A program made the position numbers and the translations under genes. The notes under the pieces were generated by a model. The model ran no database searches. It was not told where the DNA came from and worked only from the letters and a program-made list of their open reading frames with translations. Shown here in pieces: positions 18,355 to 26,786 of a stretch of 64,000 nt of DNA; position 1 is the first letter of the stretch, and every line of letters begins with the position of its first letter. Where the stretch lies: contig JACPAV010000008.1 of assembly GCA_016180645.1 (NCBI GenBank), positions 57,012-121,011 on the forward strand, written 5' to 3'. This DNA is from Nitrospirota bacterium. GTDB lineage: Bacteria > JACPQY01.

Positions 18355-20172
18355 TTGAATCCCCGCATCGCGTACTTCACGATGGAGATCGGCGTCGATC
18401 CCGCGATTCCGACGTATGCCGGCGGACTCGGCGTCCTCGCCGGTGACACCCTGCGCGCCGCGGCCGATCTCGCTCTCCCCCTCGTAGGCGTCTCGCTCCT
18501 CCACCGAAAGGGCTACTTCCGCCAGCGGCTGGACAAGGAGGGCAATCAGACCGAAACGCCGTGCGACTGGAATCCCGAAAAAGTCTTGGAACCGCTCCCG
18601 GCAAGAGTTTCGATCGAGCTTGAAGGACGAACGGTGCGGGTCGGCGTGTGGCGGTTTCTTATCCGGGGCACGGGCGGAGGCGCGGCGCTGGAATCTTATG
18701 GTGATTCCACCCGCCGTCCCCGAAGTGGAGCGGAGGGGGTCGTTCCGGTCTACTTCCTCGATACGGACCTTCCCGAAAACACGCCATGGCACCGATCCCT
18801 CTGCGGCGCACTGTATGGAACGGATCTTCGATATCGTTTCTGCCAGGAGGCCGTGCTCGGCCTCGGGGGCGTGGCCGTCCTCCGGGCGATCGGGCACGAG
18901 AGCATTCGGTTCTTCCACATGAATGAAGGACACTCGGCCCTCCTCACGCTTGCCCTTCTCGAAGAGCGGCTTCCGGGTCGAAGATGGGAATCGGCCACGG
19001 AGACAGATCTCGACGCCGTACGCCGACAATGCGTCTTCACCACCCACACGCCGGTTCCCGCGGGACACGATCAGTTTCCGTGCTCGATGGTCGCCGAGGT
19101 GCTCGGCCGGGTGCGCTCGGACGCCCTCGATCGGCACGGCTGGTGCGATCGGACCCAGCTCAACATGACCCACCTGGCCCTCATGCTGTCGGACTACGTG
19201 AATGGAGTCGCCATGCGGCACGGCGAGGTCTCGCAGGATTTGTTCCCCGAGACTCCCATCGAATCGATCACGAACGGTGTGCACGCGGGGACTTGGGCCT
19301 CCCCGTCATTCGCCGCGCTCTTCGATCGCTACCTCCCCGCATGGAGAGGCGACAACTCCTACCTTCGATATGCCATCCGGATTCCACCCGCCGACATTCA
19401 CCAAGCCCATGTGGAAGCGAAGGCCGCTCTCCTCGCCGAAGTGGAGCGCCGAACTCACGTCCGCCTCGATCCCAACGCCCTCACGCTCGGATTCGCCCGC
19501 CGGGCCACCGCGTACAAGCGGGCCGATCTCCTTTTCACCGATCTGAACCGGCTGAGATCCATCGCCTCCCAGCACGGCCGCCTCCAACTTGTTTTCGCGG
19601 GAAAGGCTCACCCGAATGACGAACCGGGAAAACATCTGATCCGACGGATCTTCCAGGCTTCCGCGGCCCTTTCGGAAGCGGTCCCCGTGGTGTATCTGGA
19701 AGAGTACGACATGGCGCTGGCCAAGACCGTTTGCGCAGGGGTGGACGTCTGGCTCAACACGCCCCAGCAGCCTCTCGAAGCTTCAGGCACAAGCGGCATG
19801 AAGGCCGCGGTGAACGGCGTCCCCAGCTTGAGCGTCCTCGACGGCTGGTGGGTCGAAGGGCATGTCGAAGGCGTGACCGGATGGTCCATCGGCGGCCATT
19901 GGGAGGACCTGAAGGTCCTCCCCTACGAAGCATCCCGTAGGGGCGAGGCATGCCTCGCCCCTACGGCTCCCTCTTCTTGGGCTCACAACGATCGCCGCGG
20001 TGACGAGGTCCGTTCGCTCTATGACAAGCTCGAACAAACGATCCTGCCGCTCTACTTTCAGCGACCGGAGGAATTCGACCGCATCCGCCAATCCACCATT
20101 GTGGTGAATGGGTCCTTCTTCAACGCCCACCGCATGATGAACCAGTACATCCGCAACGCCTACCGGGAGTAA
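18355..20172 (+). CDS. glgP: Alpha-glucan (glycogen) phosphorylase, short form (GT35)
   Basis: It releases glucose 1-phosphate from glycogen by phosphorolysis. The 605-aa protein is the short type lacking the long N-terminal regulatory region of E. coli-type enzymes. It shows YFTMEIGVDPAIPTYAGGLG, FFHMNEGHSALL, FTTHTPVPAGHDQFP, NGVHAGTWASP, and EASGTSGMKAAVNGVP with the pyridoxal-phosphate lysine. TTG at 18355 is the chosen start, with AGGA 8 nt upstream; no ATG is in frame nearby. Around codons 522-540 a 28-bp palindromic repeat is inserted in frame, adding a loop (ASRRGEACLAPTAP). It is 1 bp upstream of malQ. Confidence 0.94.
   Translation: MNPRIAYFTMEIGVDPAIPTYAGGLGVLAGDTLRAAADLALPLVGVSLLHRKGYFRQRLDKEGNQTETPCDWNPEKVLEPLPARVSIELEGRTVRVGVWRFLIRGTGGGAALESYGDSTRRPRSGAEGVVPVYFLDTDLPENTPWHRSLCGALYGTDLRYRFCQEAVLGLGGVAVLRAIGHESIRFFHMNEGHSALLTLALLEERLPGRRWESATETDLDAVRRQCVFTTHTPVPAGHDQFPCSMVAEVLGRVRSDALDRHGWCDRTQLNMTHLALMLSDYVNGVAMRHGEVSQDLFPETPIESITNGVHAGTWASPSFAALFDRYLPAWRGDNSYLRYAIRIPPADIHQAHVEAKAALLAEVERRTHVRLDPNALTLGFARRATAYKRADLLFTDLNRLRSIASQHGRLQLVFAGKAHPNDEPGKHLIRRIFQASAALSEAVPVVYLEEYDMALAKTVCAGVDVWLNTPQQPLEASGTSGMKAAVNGVPSLSVLDGWWVEGHVEGVTGWSIGGHWEDLKVLPYEASRRGEACLAPTAPSSWAHNDRRGDEVRSLYDKLEQTILPLYFQRPEEFDRIRQSTIVVNGSFFNAHRMMNQYIRNAYRE
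19937..19964. repeat. Perfect 28-bp palindrome inside glgP
   Basis: GTAGGGGCGAGGCA and its reverse complement form a perfect palindrome read in frame within glgP. It belongs to the same GTAG...CTAC class as the intergenic copies in this window. Confidence 0.88.
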
Positions 20173-20173
20173 G

Positions 20174-22018
20174 ATGGCGGACAAGATGGAGGCCCTCCGA
20201 AGGCTTGCGGAACTTCACGGTGTCCAGACCACGTACTACACGATCGAAGGCCAACGGCGCGACGCCAAGCCTGAAGTCCTCCTTGCCATCCTGAAAGCAC
20301 TCGGCGCGCCGATTCAGCGTTTGGAAGACGCTCCGGACGCCTTGCACAGATTGCTAGACGCCGCACAGCACCCCCCATCCGCACCTTCCTCCTCAAGGGG
20401 GGAAGGGATGGTAGCCGCACCCTTCATGGGTGCGTCTTCAGACGCAGGCATGAAGCCTGCGCCTACCCCCTCCCCCTCGAAGGGGGAGGGTGAGGGTGGG
20501 GGTGGGGGTGAGACCTTACAGCCCCTGAAGGCCTGGTCTCCCGGCAGCGGTGAACGCCGATGGGGGGTGTTTGTCCCGCTCTATTCTCTCCGTTCGTCGC
20601 GCAACTGGGGCGTCGGCGATTTCACCGACATTGAAAACCTTGTGGATTGGGTCGGCGGTCTCGGAGGAGGAATCGTCGGCACACTTCCCCTCCTGGCAAC
20701 CTTCCTCGACGATCCCTTCGCCGCATGCCCTTACACACCGGTCAGCCGGATGTTCTGGAATGAGCTGTTCATCGATGTCGAAGGCATCCCGGAATTGGCG
20801 GACACACCGGAAGCCTCCTCGCTTGCGTCGTCAGCGGATTTCAGATCGGAAATTCGCGAGCAACGCGAAATACAGCTCGTGGACTACCGGGGTGTCATGC
20901 AACTCAAGCGGAGGGTGCTGGAGCGATTGGCCGACTCTATCTCTTCACGGCCCGGCGGCAGGCTCGATGCATTCCTCGCATTCCGCTCCGAGCACCCGAG
21001 ACTGAACGACTACGCCCGATTCCGCGCGGTAGGGGAGCGGAGCCAGCAGCCTTGGAGGACATGGCCCGAGCCGGCCCGGAACGGCACTCTCACCCCGGGC
21101 GATTCCGACCCCCGCGCCGAACAATATCATGCCTATGTGCAGTGGATCGCCCACGAGCAGTTGACTTCTCTCGCGCGGCGGGCACGAATGAAGAATGTGC
21201 TCCTCTACCTCGATTTTCCCCTGGGGGTTCATCCCGACGGCTACGACGCCTGGCGGTTCAGCGAGATGTTCGTCGAGGGTGTTTCCGTCGGCGCTCCTCC
21301 GGATCCCTTTTTCTCGAAGGGCCAGCGTTGGGGCTTCGCTCCCTTGCACCCGCAACGGCTACTCGACTCGGGGAACCGGCTGTGGTCGGACTCCATCCGC
21401 CACCACATGGGCTGCGCGGGAATACTCCGAATCGATCACGTTATGGGTCTCCATCGCCAATTCTGGATTCCCGATGGTTTCGAAGCGATGGACGGTGTCT
21501 ACGTGCGGTATCCGAAGAGCGACCTCTATGATGCGTTGTGCCGGGAATCGCTCGCCCATGAAACGATTGTGGTGGGTGAGGACCTCGGGACCGTTCCCGA
21601 GGAACTTCGGCCTGCCCTCCATGAGCGTGGGATTCTCCGCCTTTTCATCCTCTCGTTTGAGCAAGACCTCACCGGCGGGCGGCCGCTCCCAACGCCTCCC
21701 TTCGACTCCGTCGCCGGGCTGAACACGCACGACATCCCGCCGTTCGCCGCCCTCTGGGGTGATCGCCCGAATCGATCGGAGGCGTTGCGCCGCTGCCACG
21801 ATCATCTGGCCGGCGGGCCGGCCTTCGCGACGCTCGTGAATCTCGAAGATCTATGGTTCGAAACCGAACCGCAGAACAGGCCGGGCACGACCGACGAATT
21901 CCCCAATTGGAGGCGGAAGGCGCGAAAAACATTTGAGGAATTCTCCTCGGACGGGAGCATCATGCTGGCGTTGAAGCGAGTGGACCGGCTCCGGCGGGGA
22001 GTACCTCCGGAATCTTAA
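20174..22018 (+). CDS. malQ: 4-alpha-glucanotransferase (GH77) with a repeat-derived linker
   Basis: It disproportionates maltodextrins by moving glucan segments. Residues 1-60 form a small N-terminal domain (ALRRLAELHGVQTTYYTIEGQRR). The catalytic barrel starts near residue 130 (WGVFVPLYSLRSSRNWGVGDF) and has GILRIDHVMGLHRQFWIPDG (nucleophile Asp), VVGEDLGTVPEEL (acid/base Glu) and LNTHDIPPFAALW (third Asp). Between them, about residues 72-117 are encoded by two dispersed repeats, giving a low-complexity Ser/Pro/Gly/Glu linker. It follows the glgP stop by 1 bp and precedes glgB by 2 bp, so the three genes form an operon. Confidence 0.94.
   Translation: MADKMEALRRLAELHGVQTTYYTIEGQRRDAKPEVLLAILKALGAPIQRLEDAPDALHRLLDAAQHPPSAPSSSRGEGMVAAPFMGASSDAGMKPAPTPSPSKGEGEGGGGGETLQPLKAWSPGSGERRWGVFVPLYSLRSSRNWGVGDFTDIENLVDWVGGLGGGIVGTLPLLATFLDDPFAACPYTPVSRMFWNELFIDVEGIPELADTPEASSLASSADFRSEIREQREIQLVDYRGVMQLKRRVLERLADSISSRPGGRLDAFLAFRSEHPRLNDYARFRAVGERSQQPWRTWPEPARNGTLTPGDSDPRAEQYHAYVQWIAHEQLTSLARRARMKNVLLYLDFPLGVHPDGYDAWRFSEMFVEGVSVGAPPDPFFSKGQRWGFAPLHPQRLLDSGNRLWSDSIRHHMGCAGILRIDHVMGLHRQFWIPDGFEAMDGVYVRYPKSDLYDALCRESLAHETIVVGEDLGTVPEELRPALHERGILRLFILSFEQDLTGGRPLPTPPFDSVAGLNTHDIPPFAALWGDRPNRSEALRRCHDHLAGGPAFATLVNLEDLWFETEPQNRPGTTDEFPNWRRKARKTFEEFSSDGSIMLALKRVDRLRRGVPPES
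20411..20513. repeat. Composite palindromic repeats inside malQ
   Basis: A GTAG...CTAC element (20411-20466) with nested hairpins (GCACCCTTCATGGGTGC and GCAGGCATGAAGCCTGC) is followed by a C-rich/G-rich hairpin with G-tracts (CCCTCCCCCTCGAAGGGGGAGGG). Both are translated in frame as the malQ interdomain linker. Confidence 0.85.
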
Positions 22019-22020
22019 TC

Positions 22021-23946
22021 ATGTTCACCGTTTCCTCCGCGCTGACCGATCTGGATCTCCACCTTTTCAACGAGGGGACGCACGGCCGCCTTTATCGCAA
22101 GCTCGGAGCCCATTCGATCAATCCCCGGCCGGACTCCGGAGTGCGCTTTGCCATATGGGCACCCGCCGCGGAAAGCGTCTCCGTGATCGGCTCGTTCAAT
22201 CAGTGGAAACCGAACGTCCATCCGCTGTCCGCGAAGGGAAGCTCCGGAATATGGGAGGGCACGGCGGAAAAAGCCCAGAAGGGCGATTTGTATAAGTTCC
22301 ACGTTGTGCCCAGGGGCGGCGTCGCACGTTTCGACAAGACCGATCCCTTCTCGTTCTTCACGGAGCAGCCGCCGAAAACGGCCTCGATCATCTGGAATCT
22401 CGACTACTCGTGGGGGGACGGCGAGTGGATGCACGGCCGTGGGGAACGAACCACCCGCTCCAAGCCGGTCTCCATCTACGAAGTTCACCTCGGCTCGTGG
22501 AAACGCGTGGCGGGCGAAGGTCATCGATCCCTCTCCTACCGGGAGGCCGCGGCCCAACTCTCCGATTACGTGAAGGACACCGGCTTCACTCACGTCGAAT
22601 TCCTCCCTCTCATGGAGCACCCCTTTTTTGGTTCATGGGGCTACCAGACCACCGGGTACTTCGCGCCGAGCAGCTACTACGGAACGCCGCAGGATCTGAT
22701 GTTCCTGATCGATACCCTCCATCGCAACGGGATCGGCGTCATCCTGGACTGGGTCCCCTCGCATTTTCCCACGGATCCCCACAGCCTCGGAGAGTTCGAC
22801 GGAACCCACCTGTACGAACACGCCGATCCCCGACAGGGCGTTCACCCGGATTGGAACAGCTACGTCTTCAATTACGGCCGGCATGAAGTCCGGAGTTTCC
22901 TCCTGAGCAGCGCCATCTTCTGGCTCGACCTCTATCATGCCGACGGCCTTCGTGTGGATGCCGTCGCCTCCATGCTCTACCGGGACTATTCGCGCAAAGA
23001 CGGCGAATGGATTCCCCATCCCACGGGAGGCAGGGAAGACACCGACGCCATCGACTTCCTGCGCCGTCTCAACGAGACCGTCTATCAGGAGTATCCGGAT
23101 GTCCAGATGATCGCCGAGGAGTCCACGGCCTGGCCCGCGGTATCGCACCCCACAAACACAGGCGGGCTCGGCTTCGGCTACAAGTGGGACATGGGATGGA
23201 TGAACGACACCCTGCGCTACTTTTCGCAGGATCCCGTCCATCGCAAGCATCACCACCCAAAGCTCACCTTCCGCCAACTGTACTCCCACTCCGAGAATTT
23301 CGTGCTGCCGCTGTCGCACGACGAAGTGACCCACGGAAAGGGTTCGCTCCTCGGGAAAATGCCCGGGGATGACTGGCAGAAATTCGCCAATCTTCGCCTC
23401 CTTCTCGCGTGGCAGTTCGCGCAGCCCGGCAAGAAACTCCTGTTCATGGGCGGCGAAATCGGTCAGCGAAGCGAATGGAATCACGACGGAAGCATCGAAT
23501 GGCCACTCCTCCAACACGCACCCCACGCCGGCATCGGGAAGTGGGTCCGGGACCTCAATCGAATCTATGTAACCTCGCCCGCGCTCCATGCCCTCGACTG
23601 CGACCCCGCGGGATTCGAATGGATTGAATGCAATGACGCTTCCTCCAGCGTGTTGGCTTTTCTCCGCCGCTCCGCTGATCCGGGAGAGACCGTGCTCGCC
23701 GCCTTCAACTTCACGCCTGTGGTGCGCACCTCATTCCGGGTGGGCGTTCCCTTCGAAGGCGCCTGGCAGGAAACGCTGAACAGCGACTCCACACTCTACG
23801 GCGGGAGCGGCCATGGAAACATGGGCCAAGTCACGGCGATGGCCCTCCCCTCCCATGGCCGGCCATTTTCCGTTGTCCTCGCCCTCCCACCCTTGGCGGC
23901 CATCTTCCTCTCGGCCCCCGTACCCGAACACGCTCCTGTCCGATAG
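22021..23946 (+). CDS. glgB: 1,4-alpha-glucan branching enzyme (GH13)
   Basis: It creates alpha-1,6 branches in glycogen. The 641-aa protein has a CBM48 domain (FAIWAPAAESVSVIGSFNQWK), then the GH13 barrel with YEVHLGSWKR, EFLPLMEHPFFGSWGYQ, GLRVDAVASMLYRDYSR (nucleophile Asp), MIAEESTAWP (acid/base Glu) and LPLSHDEVTHGKGSLL (third Asp). A beta-sandwich ends the protein. Length and motifs match normal GlgB lacking the extra N1 domain of E. coli GlgB. It is the last gene of glgP-malQ-glgB. Confidence 0.97.
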   Translation: MFTVSSALTDLDLHLFNEGTHGRLYRKLGAHSINPRPDSGVRFAIWAPAAESVSVIGSFNQWKPNVHPLSAKGSSGIWEGTAEKAQKGDLYKFHVVPRGGVARFDKTDPFSFFTEQPPKTASIIWNLDYSWGDGEWMHGRGERTTRSKPVSIYEVHLGSWKRVAGEGHRSLSYREAAAQLSDYVKDTGFTHVEFLPLMEHPFFGSWGYQTTGYFAPSSYYGTPQDLMFLIDTLHRNGIGVILDWVPSHFPTDPHSLGEFDGTHLYEHADPRQGVHPDWNSYVFNYGRHEVRSFLLSSAIFWLDLYHADGLRVDAVASMLYRDYSRKDGEWIPHPTGGREDTDAIDFLRRLNETVYQEYPDVQMIAEESTAWPAVSHPTNTGGLGFGYKWDMGWMNDTLRYFSQDPVHRKHHHPKLTFRQLYSHSENFVLPLSHDEVTHGKGSLLGKMPGDDWQKFANLRLLLAWQFAQPGKKLLFMGGEIGQRSEWNHDGSIEWPLLQHAPHAGIGKWVRDLNRIYVTSPALHALDCDPAGFEWIECNDASSSVLAFLRRSADPGETVLAAFNFTPVVRTSFRVGVPFEGAWQETLNSDSTLYGGSGHGNMGQVTAMALPSHGRPFSVVLALPPLAAIFLSAPVPEHAPVR

Positions 23947-23959
23947 CACCGCGTTTCTT

Positions 23960-23989
23960 TTGACAGCCACTCCGTGTCACGGGTAGACT
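23960..23989 (+). promoter_or_regulatory. Promoter-like TTGACA-N18-TAGACT
   Basis: A full -35 consensus (23960-23965) and a -10-like TAGACT (23984-23989) are separated by 18 nt, just downstream of glgB and upstream of the copper-monooxygenase-like lipoprotein gene. The expected transcription start is so near 24003 that the second ATG (24024) is the likelier start codon. Confidence 0.55.
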
Positions 23990-24002
23990 TCCCGTTGGGC
24001 CA

Positions 24003-24965
24003 ATGGAGATCGGACTAGTCCACATGGTGAGGCGTTACGCATGGTTCCCGATACCGGCCTTGCTGGCCTCCGCACTCGTCTTCTCCTGCGGTTCCGATGG
24101 ACCGTCGTTCGAACCGCCCCCCGCTCCCGCGAGAGGTCTACAGCTCCGCATGACGCCCTTCGATATCCAATCCAATCACGAGCGGGAAATTTTCCAGGCC
24201 CGGCGGCTCGAATCCGACGAAGACCTCTACGTCAATCGAATCGAGGTTAAGATGCCCGAGGGCAGCCACCACTTCATTCTCTATGTAGCCGATCCGGAGC
24301 GACAGGACATCAAGGAAGGGACTCGCCAGTTCTTCAATTCCGACGATCCTCTTTTCGCAGAGCTCAAGTTTGGCGCCCGCGAAGGGAGTTTCGTTCTGGG
24401 CTCCCAGGAGCCCTACCTCAACATGCAGTTTCCAGTGGGAGTGGCCTTCAGACTGCGGGCTCAGCAGTGGCTCATCTTCAATTCACATTTCATCAACCTG
24501 GACGGCTCACATCCAATTCGCGGCGAGGTGGCCTTGAACCTGCACACGATTCCGGAGTCCGACGTGCGCCATCTGGCACGGCCCATATTCGAGAACAATC
24601 CACTCATCCTCGTGCTGCCCGGCGAGACTCGCACCACCGAATATGTGTGGACACCCGACCGGGACATCCAACTCCTCTCCCTCACTTCCCACATGCACAA
24701 ACGCGCGATCGATTTCACCGCCCGGCTGATTGAGGGCGGTCAGAAGGTCGATCCCCCTCTCATGTCCACCCAAACCTGGGACCATCCCGCCGTGAGATAT
24801 TTCGATCCTCCCCTTCCCATCTCGGAAGGTCAGGGCGTCAATTTCTCCTGTACACACACCAACGACAAGAGTATCCCCCTCATCTTCGGCTTCACCTCGG
24901 ATGACGAGATGTGCATCATGATCGGTTTCTATTACGCCGAATCCGACCGCCTCTCCCTCCACTAG
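24003..24965 (+). CDS. Lipoprotein resembling copper type II ascorbate-dependent (PHM/DBM-like) monooxygenases
   Basis: The product (320 aa, or 313 from the ATG at 24024) has an N-terminal hydrophobic segment ending in VFSC, a plausible lipobox. The mature part resembles the two-domain copper monooxygenase fold: MPEGSHHFILYV in the first domain (histidine pair), WLIFNSHFINLDGSHP, then LTSHMHKRAIDF (HxH copper site) and FSCTHTNDKS with FGFTSDDEMCIMIGFYY, where the Met is the expected axial ligand. Bacterial members are poorly characterised; some may bind copper without hydroxylating. It has its own promoter-like site and no obvious partner gene. Confidence 0.75.
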   Translation: MEIGLVHMVRRYAWFPIPALLASALVFSCGSDGPSFEPPPAPARGLQLRMTPFDIQSNHEREIFQARRLESDEDLYVNRIEVKMPEGSHHFILYVADPERQDIKEGTRQFFNSDDPLFAELKFGAREGSFVLGSQEPYLNMQFPVGVAFRLRAQQWLIFNSHFINLDGSHPIRGEVALNLHTIPESDVRHLARPIFENNPLILVLPGETRTTEYVWTPDRDIQLLSLTSHMHKRAIDFTARLIEGGQKVDPPLMSTQTWDHPAVRYFDPPLPISEGQGVNFSCTHTNDKSIPLIFGFTSDDEMCIMIGFYYAESDRLSLH

Positions 24966-25036
24966 GCCTGACACGCCCGCCCCGCCCCTGGACTCCCGGA
25001 CTAAACGACAGTAGAACTCGCCTCAGGCAGGACGGA

Positions 25037-25054
25037 GATCGGTCCGAACCGATC
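25037..25054. promoter_or_regulatory. Perfect inverted repeat upstream of the ECF sigma gene
   Basis: GATCGGT and ACCGATC are 7-bp arms with a CCGA loop, ending 17 nt before the sigma-factor start codon. It may be an operator or a 5'-leader hairpin; the sequence does not distinguish them. Confidence 0.4.
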
Positions 25055-25071
25055 CATGCCCACGAAACCGG

Positions 25072-25665
25072 ATGGATCCAATCGAAACGACCATATCCCC
25101 CGCGAAGGAATCTCCCAACGACCGGGAGATCATCCGCGAGGTTTTGGGTGGCCACACGCAGAGCTACGAGGCGCTCATTCGCAGATATCAGGACCGGATT
25201 TTCGGATTTTGCATGACGACACTTTCAAACCGGGAGGAGGCCGAGGAGGCCGCCCAGGAGGTTTTCGTAAAAGCGTTTCGGTCGCTCGCCCGATTCAGGG
25301 GCGACGCAGCCTTTTCGACGTGGCTCATTCGGATTGCCGTGAACGAGTGTCGCGATGCGCTCCGACGGCGGTCCCGCCGCAGGGAGCTTTCCCTGGAGGA
25401 GCTGCAAGACAAATACGGAGAACAGGCCCGCACACTTTTTCTCGACCCGGCCGGGGAAGCCGACTCGGAGATGGCCGACCTCGTGGATCAACTCCTTTCA
25501 TCTCTCCGGCCCGAGGAGCGAACCCTACTCGTCCTCCGCGAACGCGAAGGGCACAGCTACACCGAAATCGCGGCGATCCTCGGCTGCTCCGTCGATGCCG
25601 TGAAAGCCCGACTTCGCCGCGCCCGCCAGTCCCTGCGCGAGATGGCGCGACACTTTTCACCCTGA
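25072..25665 (+). CDS. ECF-subfamily RNA polymerase sigma factor
   Basis: This 197-aa protein has region 2 (YEALIRRYQDRIFGFCMTTLSNREEAEEAAQEVFVKAFRSL...FSTWLIRIAVNECRDALRRR) and region 4 (LRPEERTLLVLREREGHSYTEIAAILGCSVDAVKARLRRARQSL), separated by a linker and lacking region 3, as in RpoE-like sigma factors. It should direct RNA polymerase to envelope or metal-stress promoters. A zinc-finger anti-sigma gene follows after a 215-bp spacer holding a structured repeat; an efflux operon lies downstream and is the likely regulon. Confidence 0.93.
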   Translation: MDPIETTISPAKESPNDREIIREVLGGHTQSYEALIRRYQDRIFGFCMTTLSNREEAEEAAQEVFVKAFRSLARFRGDAAFSTWLIRIAVNECRDALRRRSRRRELSLEELQDKYGEQARTLFLDPAGEADSEMADLVDQLLSSLRPEERTLLVLREREGHSYTEIAAILGCSVDAVKARLRRARQSLREMARHFSP

Positions 25666-25711
25666 CTCAACGTCTAATCCTTCAGGCTCTTTTTGAAAAT
25701 GCGTTGGACCG

Positions 25712-25834
25712 GTAGGCGCAGGCTTCAGCCTGCGTCCGAAGACGCACCCTAAAGGCCATGTTACATGCCGTGCCATCCGTGGCACGGCGACATCTCATGG
25801 CCCCATACCGTCCTCGGCATGGGGGTGCGGCTAC
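25712..25834. repeat. Composite structured GTAG...CTAC repeat (sigma/anti-sigma spacer)
   Basis: It contains several hairpins, including a 9-bp stem with a TCCG loop at 25767-25788 (GCCGTGCCA/TGGCACGGC) and a CCCCAT/ATGGGG pair. A partly homologous copy with compensatory stem changes is inside macB at 29719-29834. Confidence 0.85.
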
Positions 25835-25880
25835 CCGGACATCCCCTCGGAAGCGATGGGGTTTTCAAACAGAGCCTGAA

Positions 25881-26399
25881 ATGATCATGGACCACCGACA
25901 AGCTTGGGAGCTCCTCTCGCCCTATCGCGACGGCGAACTGAACAATGCCGACCAGAAGGCGGTCGCCGCCCACGTCGCCCATTGTGGAGAATGCCGATCC
26001 GAACTGGCCGCGTGGAACTCCATGGGCGCCGCCATCTTCCGTCGGCCCATGGCGGCCCCGTCCACCCATTTCTCCAGCCGTGTCATGGCGCGTTTGGCCG
26101 ACCCTCCCATTCCGGTCTTCGATCCCGTTTGGCTCAGCCTGCGCCGCCCCGCTCCGCTCCGCTCCGGGGACGGCGAGCGGAATTGGGATGCGGTCCTGCG
26201 CCGCTGGCTGATCCCTGCATTCGGCGCTGCCCTGGCCGCCGCGGCGCTGGCCCTCCTGGTGCCGGAACAAGATTCCACGGGCGCCACCGAACTCCTCCTC
26301 TTGGCCGATGCTCAGGAGGACTCCGGAACATTGGGGCCTCTCCTCGCATCAGAGATTGAAACTGATTCCTATGATGAACAGCTCTTGGAGGAACCATGA
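25881..26399 (+). CDS. Zinc-finger (zf-HC2) anti-sigma factor
   Basis: The 172-aa protein starts MDHRQAWELLSPYRDGEL and contains AVAAHVAHCGECRSELAAW, the HxxxCxxC zinc motif of ZAS-type anti-sigma factors. A single membrane segment (PAFGAALAAAALALLVP) is near residues 110-130, with a short extracytoplasmic tail rich in acidic residues. It should hold the upstream ECF sigma factor inactive. I chose the ATG at 25881; an open frame farther upstream lies inside the repeat. Its stop overlaps the next gene's start (ATGA). Confidence 0.85.
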   Translation: MIMDHRQAWELLSPYRDGELNNADQKAVAAHVAHCGECRSELAAWNSMGAAIFRRPMAAPSTHFSSRVMARLADPPIPVFDPVWLSLRRPAPLRSGDGERNWDAVLRRWLIPAFGAALAAAALALLVPEQDSTGATELLLLADAQEDSGTLGPLLASEIETDSYDEQLLEEP

Positions 26400-26773
26400 G
26401 ACCTTCCTGGAAAACGATCTCCGCCTCGTTGGCCGTTGGACTCCTGCTTGGCGCCGCTTTCGGATGGTGGGGGCACCGCATGCGCCTCGATTCCTGGCGG
26501 GGCGAGCACCCCTACCAGCGCCTGCTTGAAAGATTCACTTCGAGACTCGACCTCACCCCGGAACAACAACGCCAGGTAGGCGCGATTCTGGAGGGCAAGC
26601 GCCAGAGGGTCCACGCGCTTCGGGCCGAAGTCCGCCCCCGATTCGATGACATCCGCCACACCACCGACGACGAAATCGCCCGGCTGCTCACACCCGGACA
26701 GCGGGAACAGTTCGACACGATGAAGGCGCGGCGCGAGGAGCGTCGGCGGAAGCACCATCATCCCGACGAATAG
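26396..26773 (+). CDS. Spy/CpxP/ZraP-like periplasmic stress or metal-sensor protein
   Basis: This 125-aa protein has an N-terminal signal anchor (ISASLAVGLLLGAAFGWWGH) followed by a helical periplasmic part: LDLTPEQQRQVGAILEGKRQRVHALRAEVRPRFDDIRHTTDDEIARLLTPGQREQFDTMKARREERRRKHHHPDE. The repeated LTPEQ/LTPGQ pattern and the His-rich end are typical of heavy-metal-sensor/Spy-like proteins, which chaperone or sense metals beside ECF systems. It overlaps the anti-sigma gene by 4 nt and precedes tolC by 13 bp. Confidence 0.82.
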   Translation: MRPSWKTISASLAVGLLLGAAFGWWGHRMRLDSWRGEHPYQRLLERFTSRLDLTPEQQRQVGAILEGKRQRVHALRAEVRPRFDDIRHTTDDEIARLLTPGQREQFDTMKARREERRRKHHHPDE

Positions 26774-26786
26774 TCGCCCCGCGTCC

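Noticed and set aside
18169..19284. Long minus-strand open frame opposite glgP
   Set aside because: It overlaps the glgP coding region completely, has no motifs, and arises from the codon bias of GC-rich DNA.
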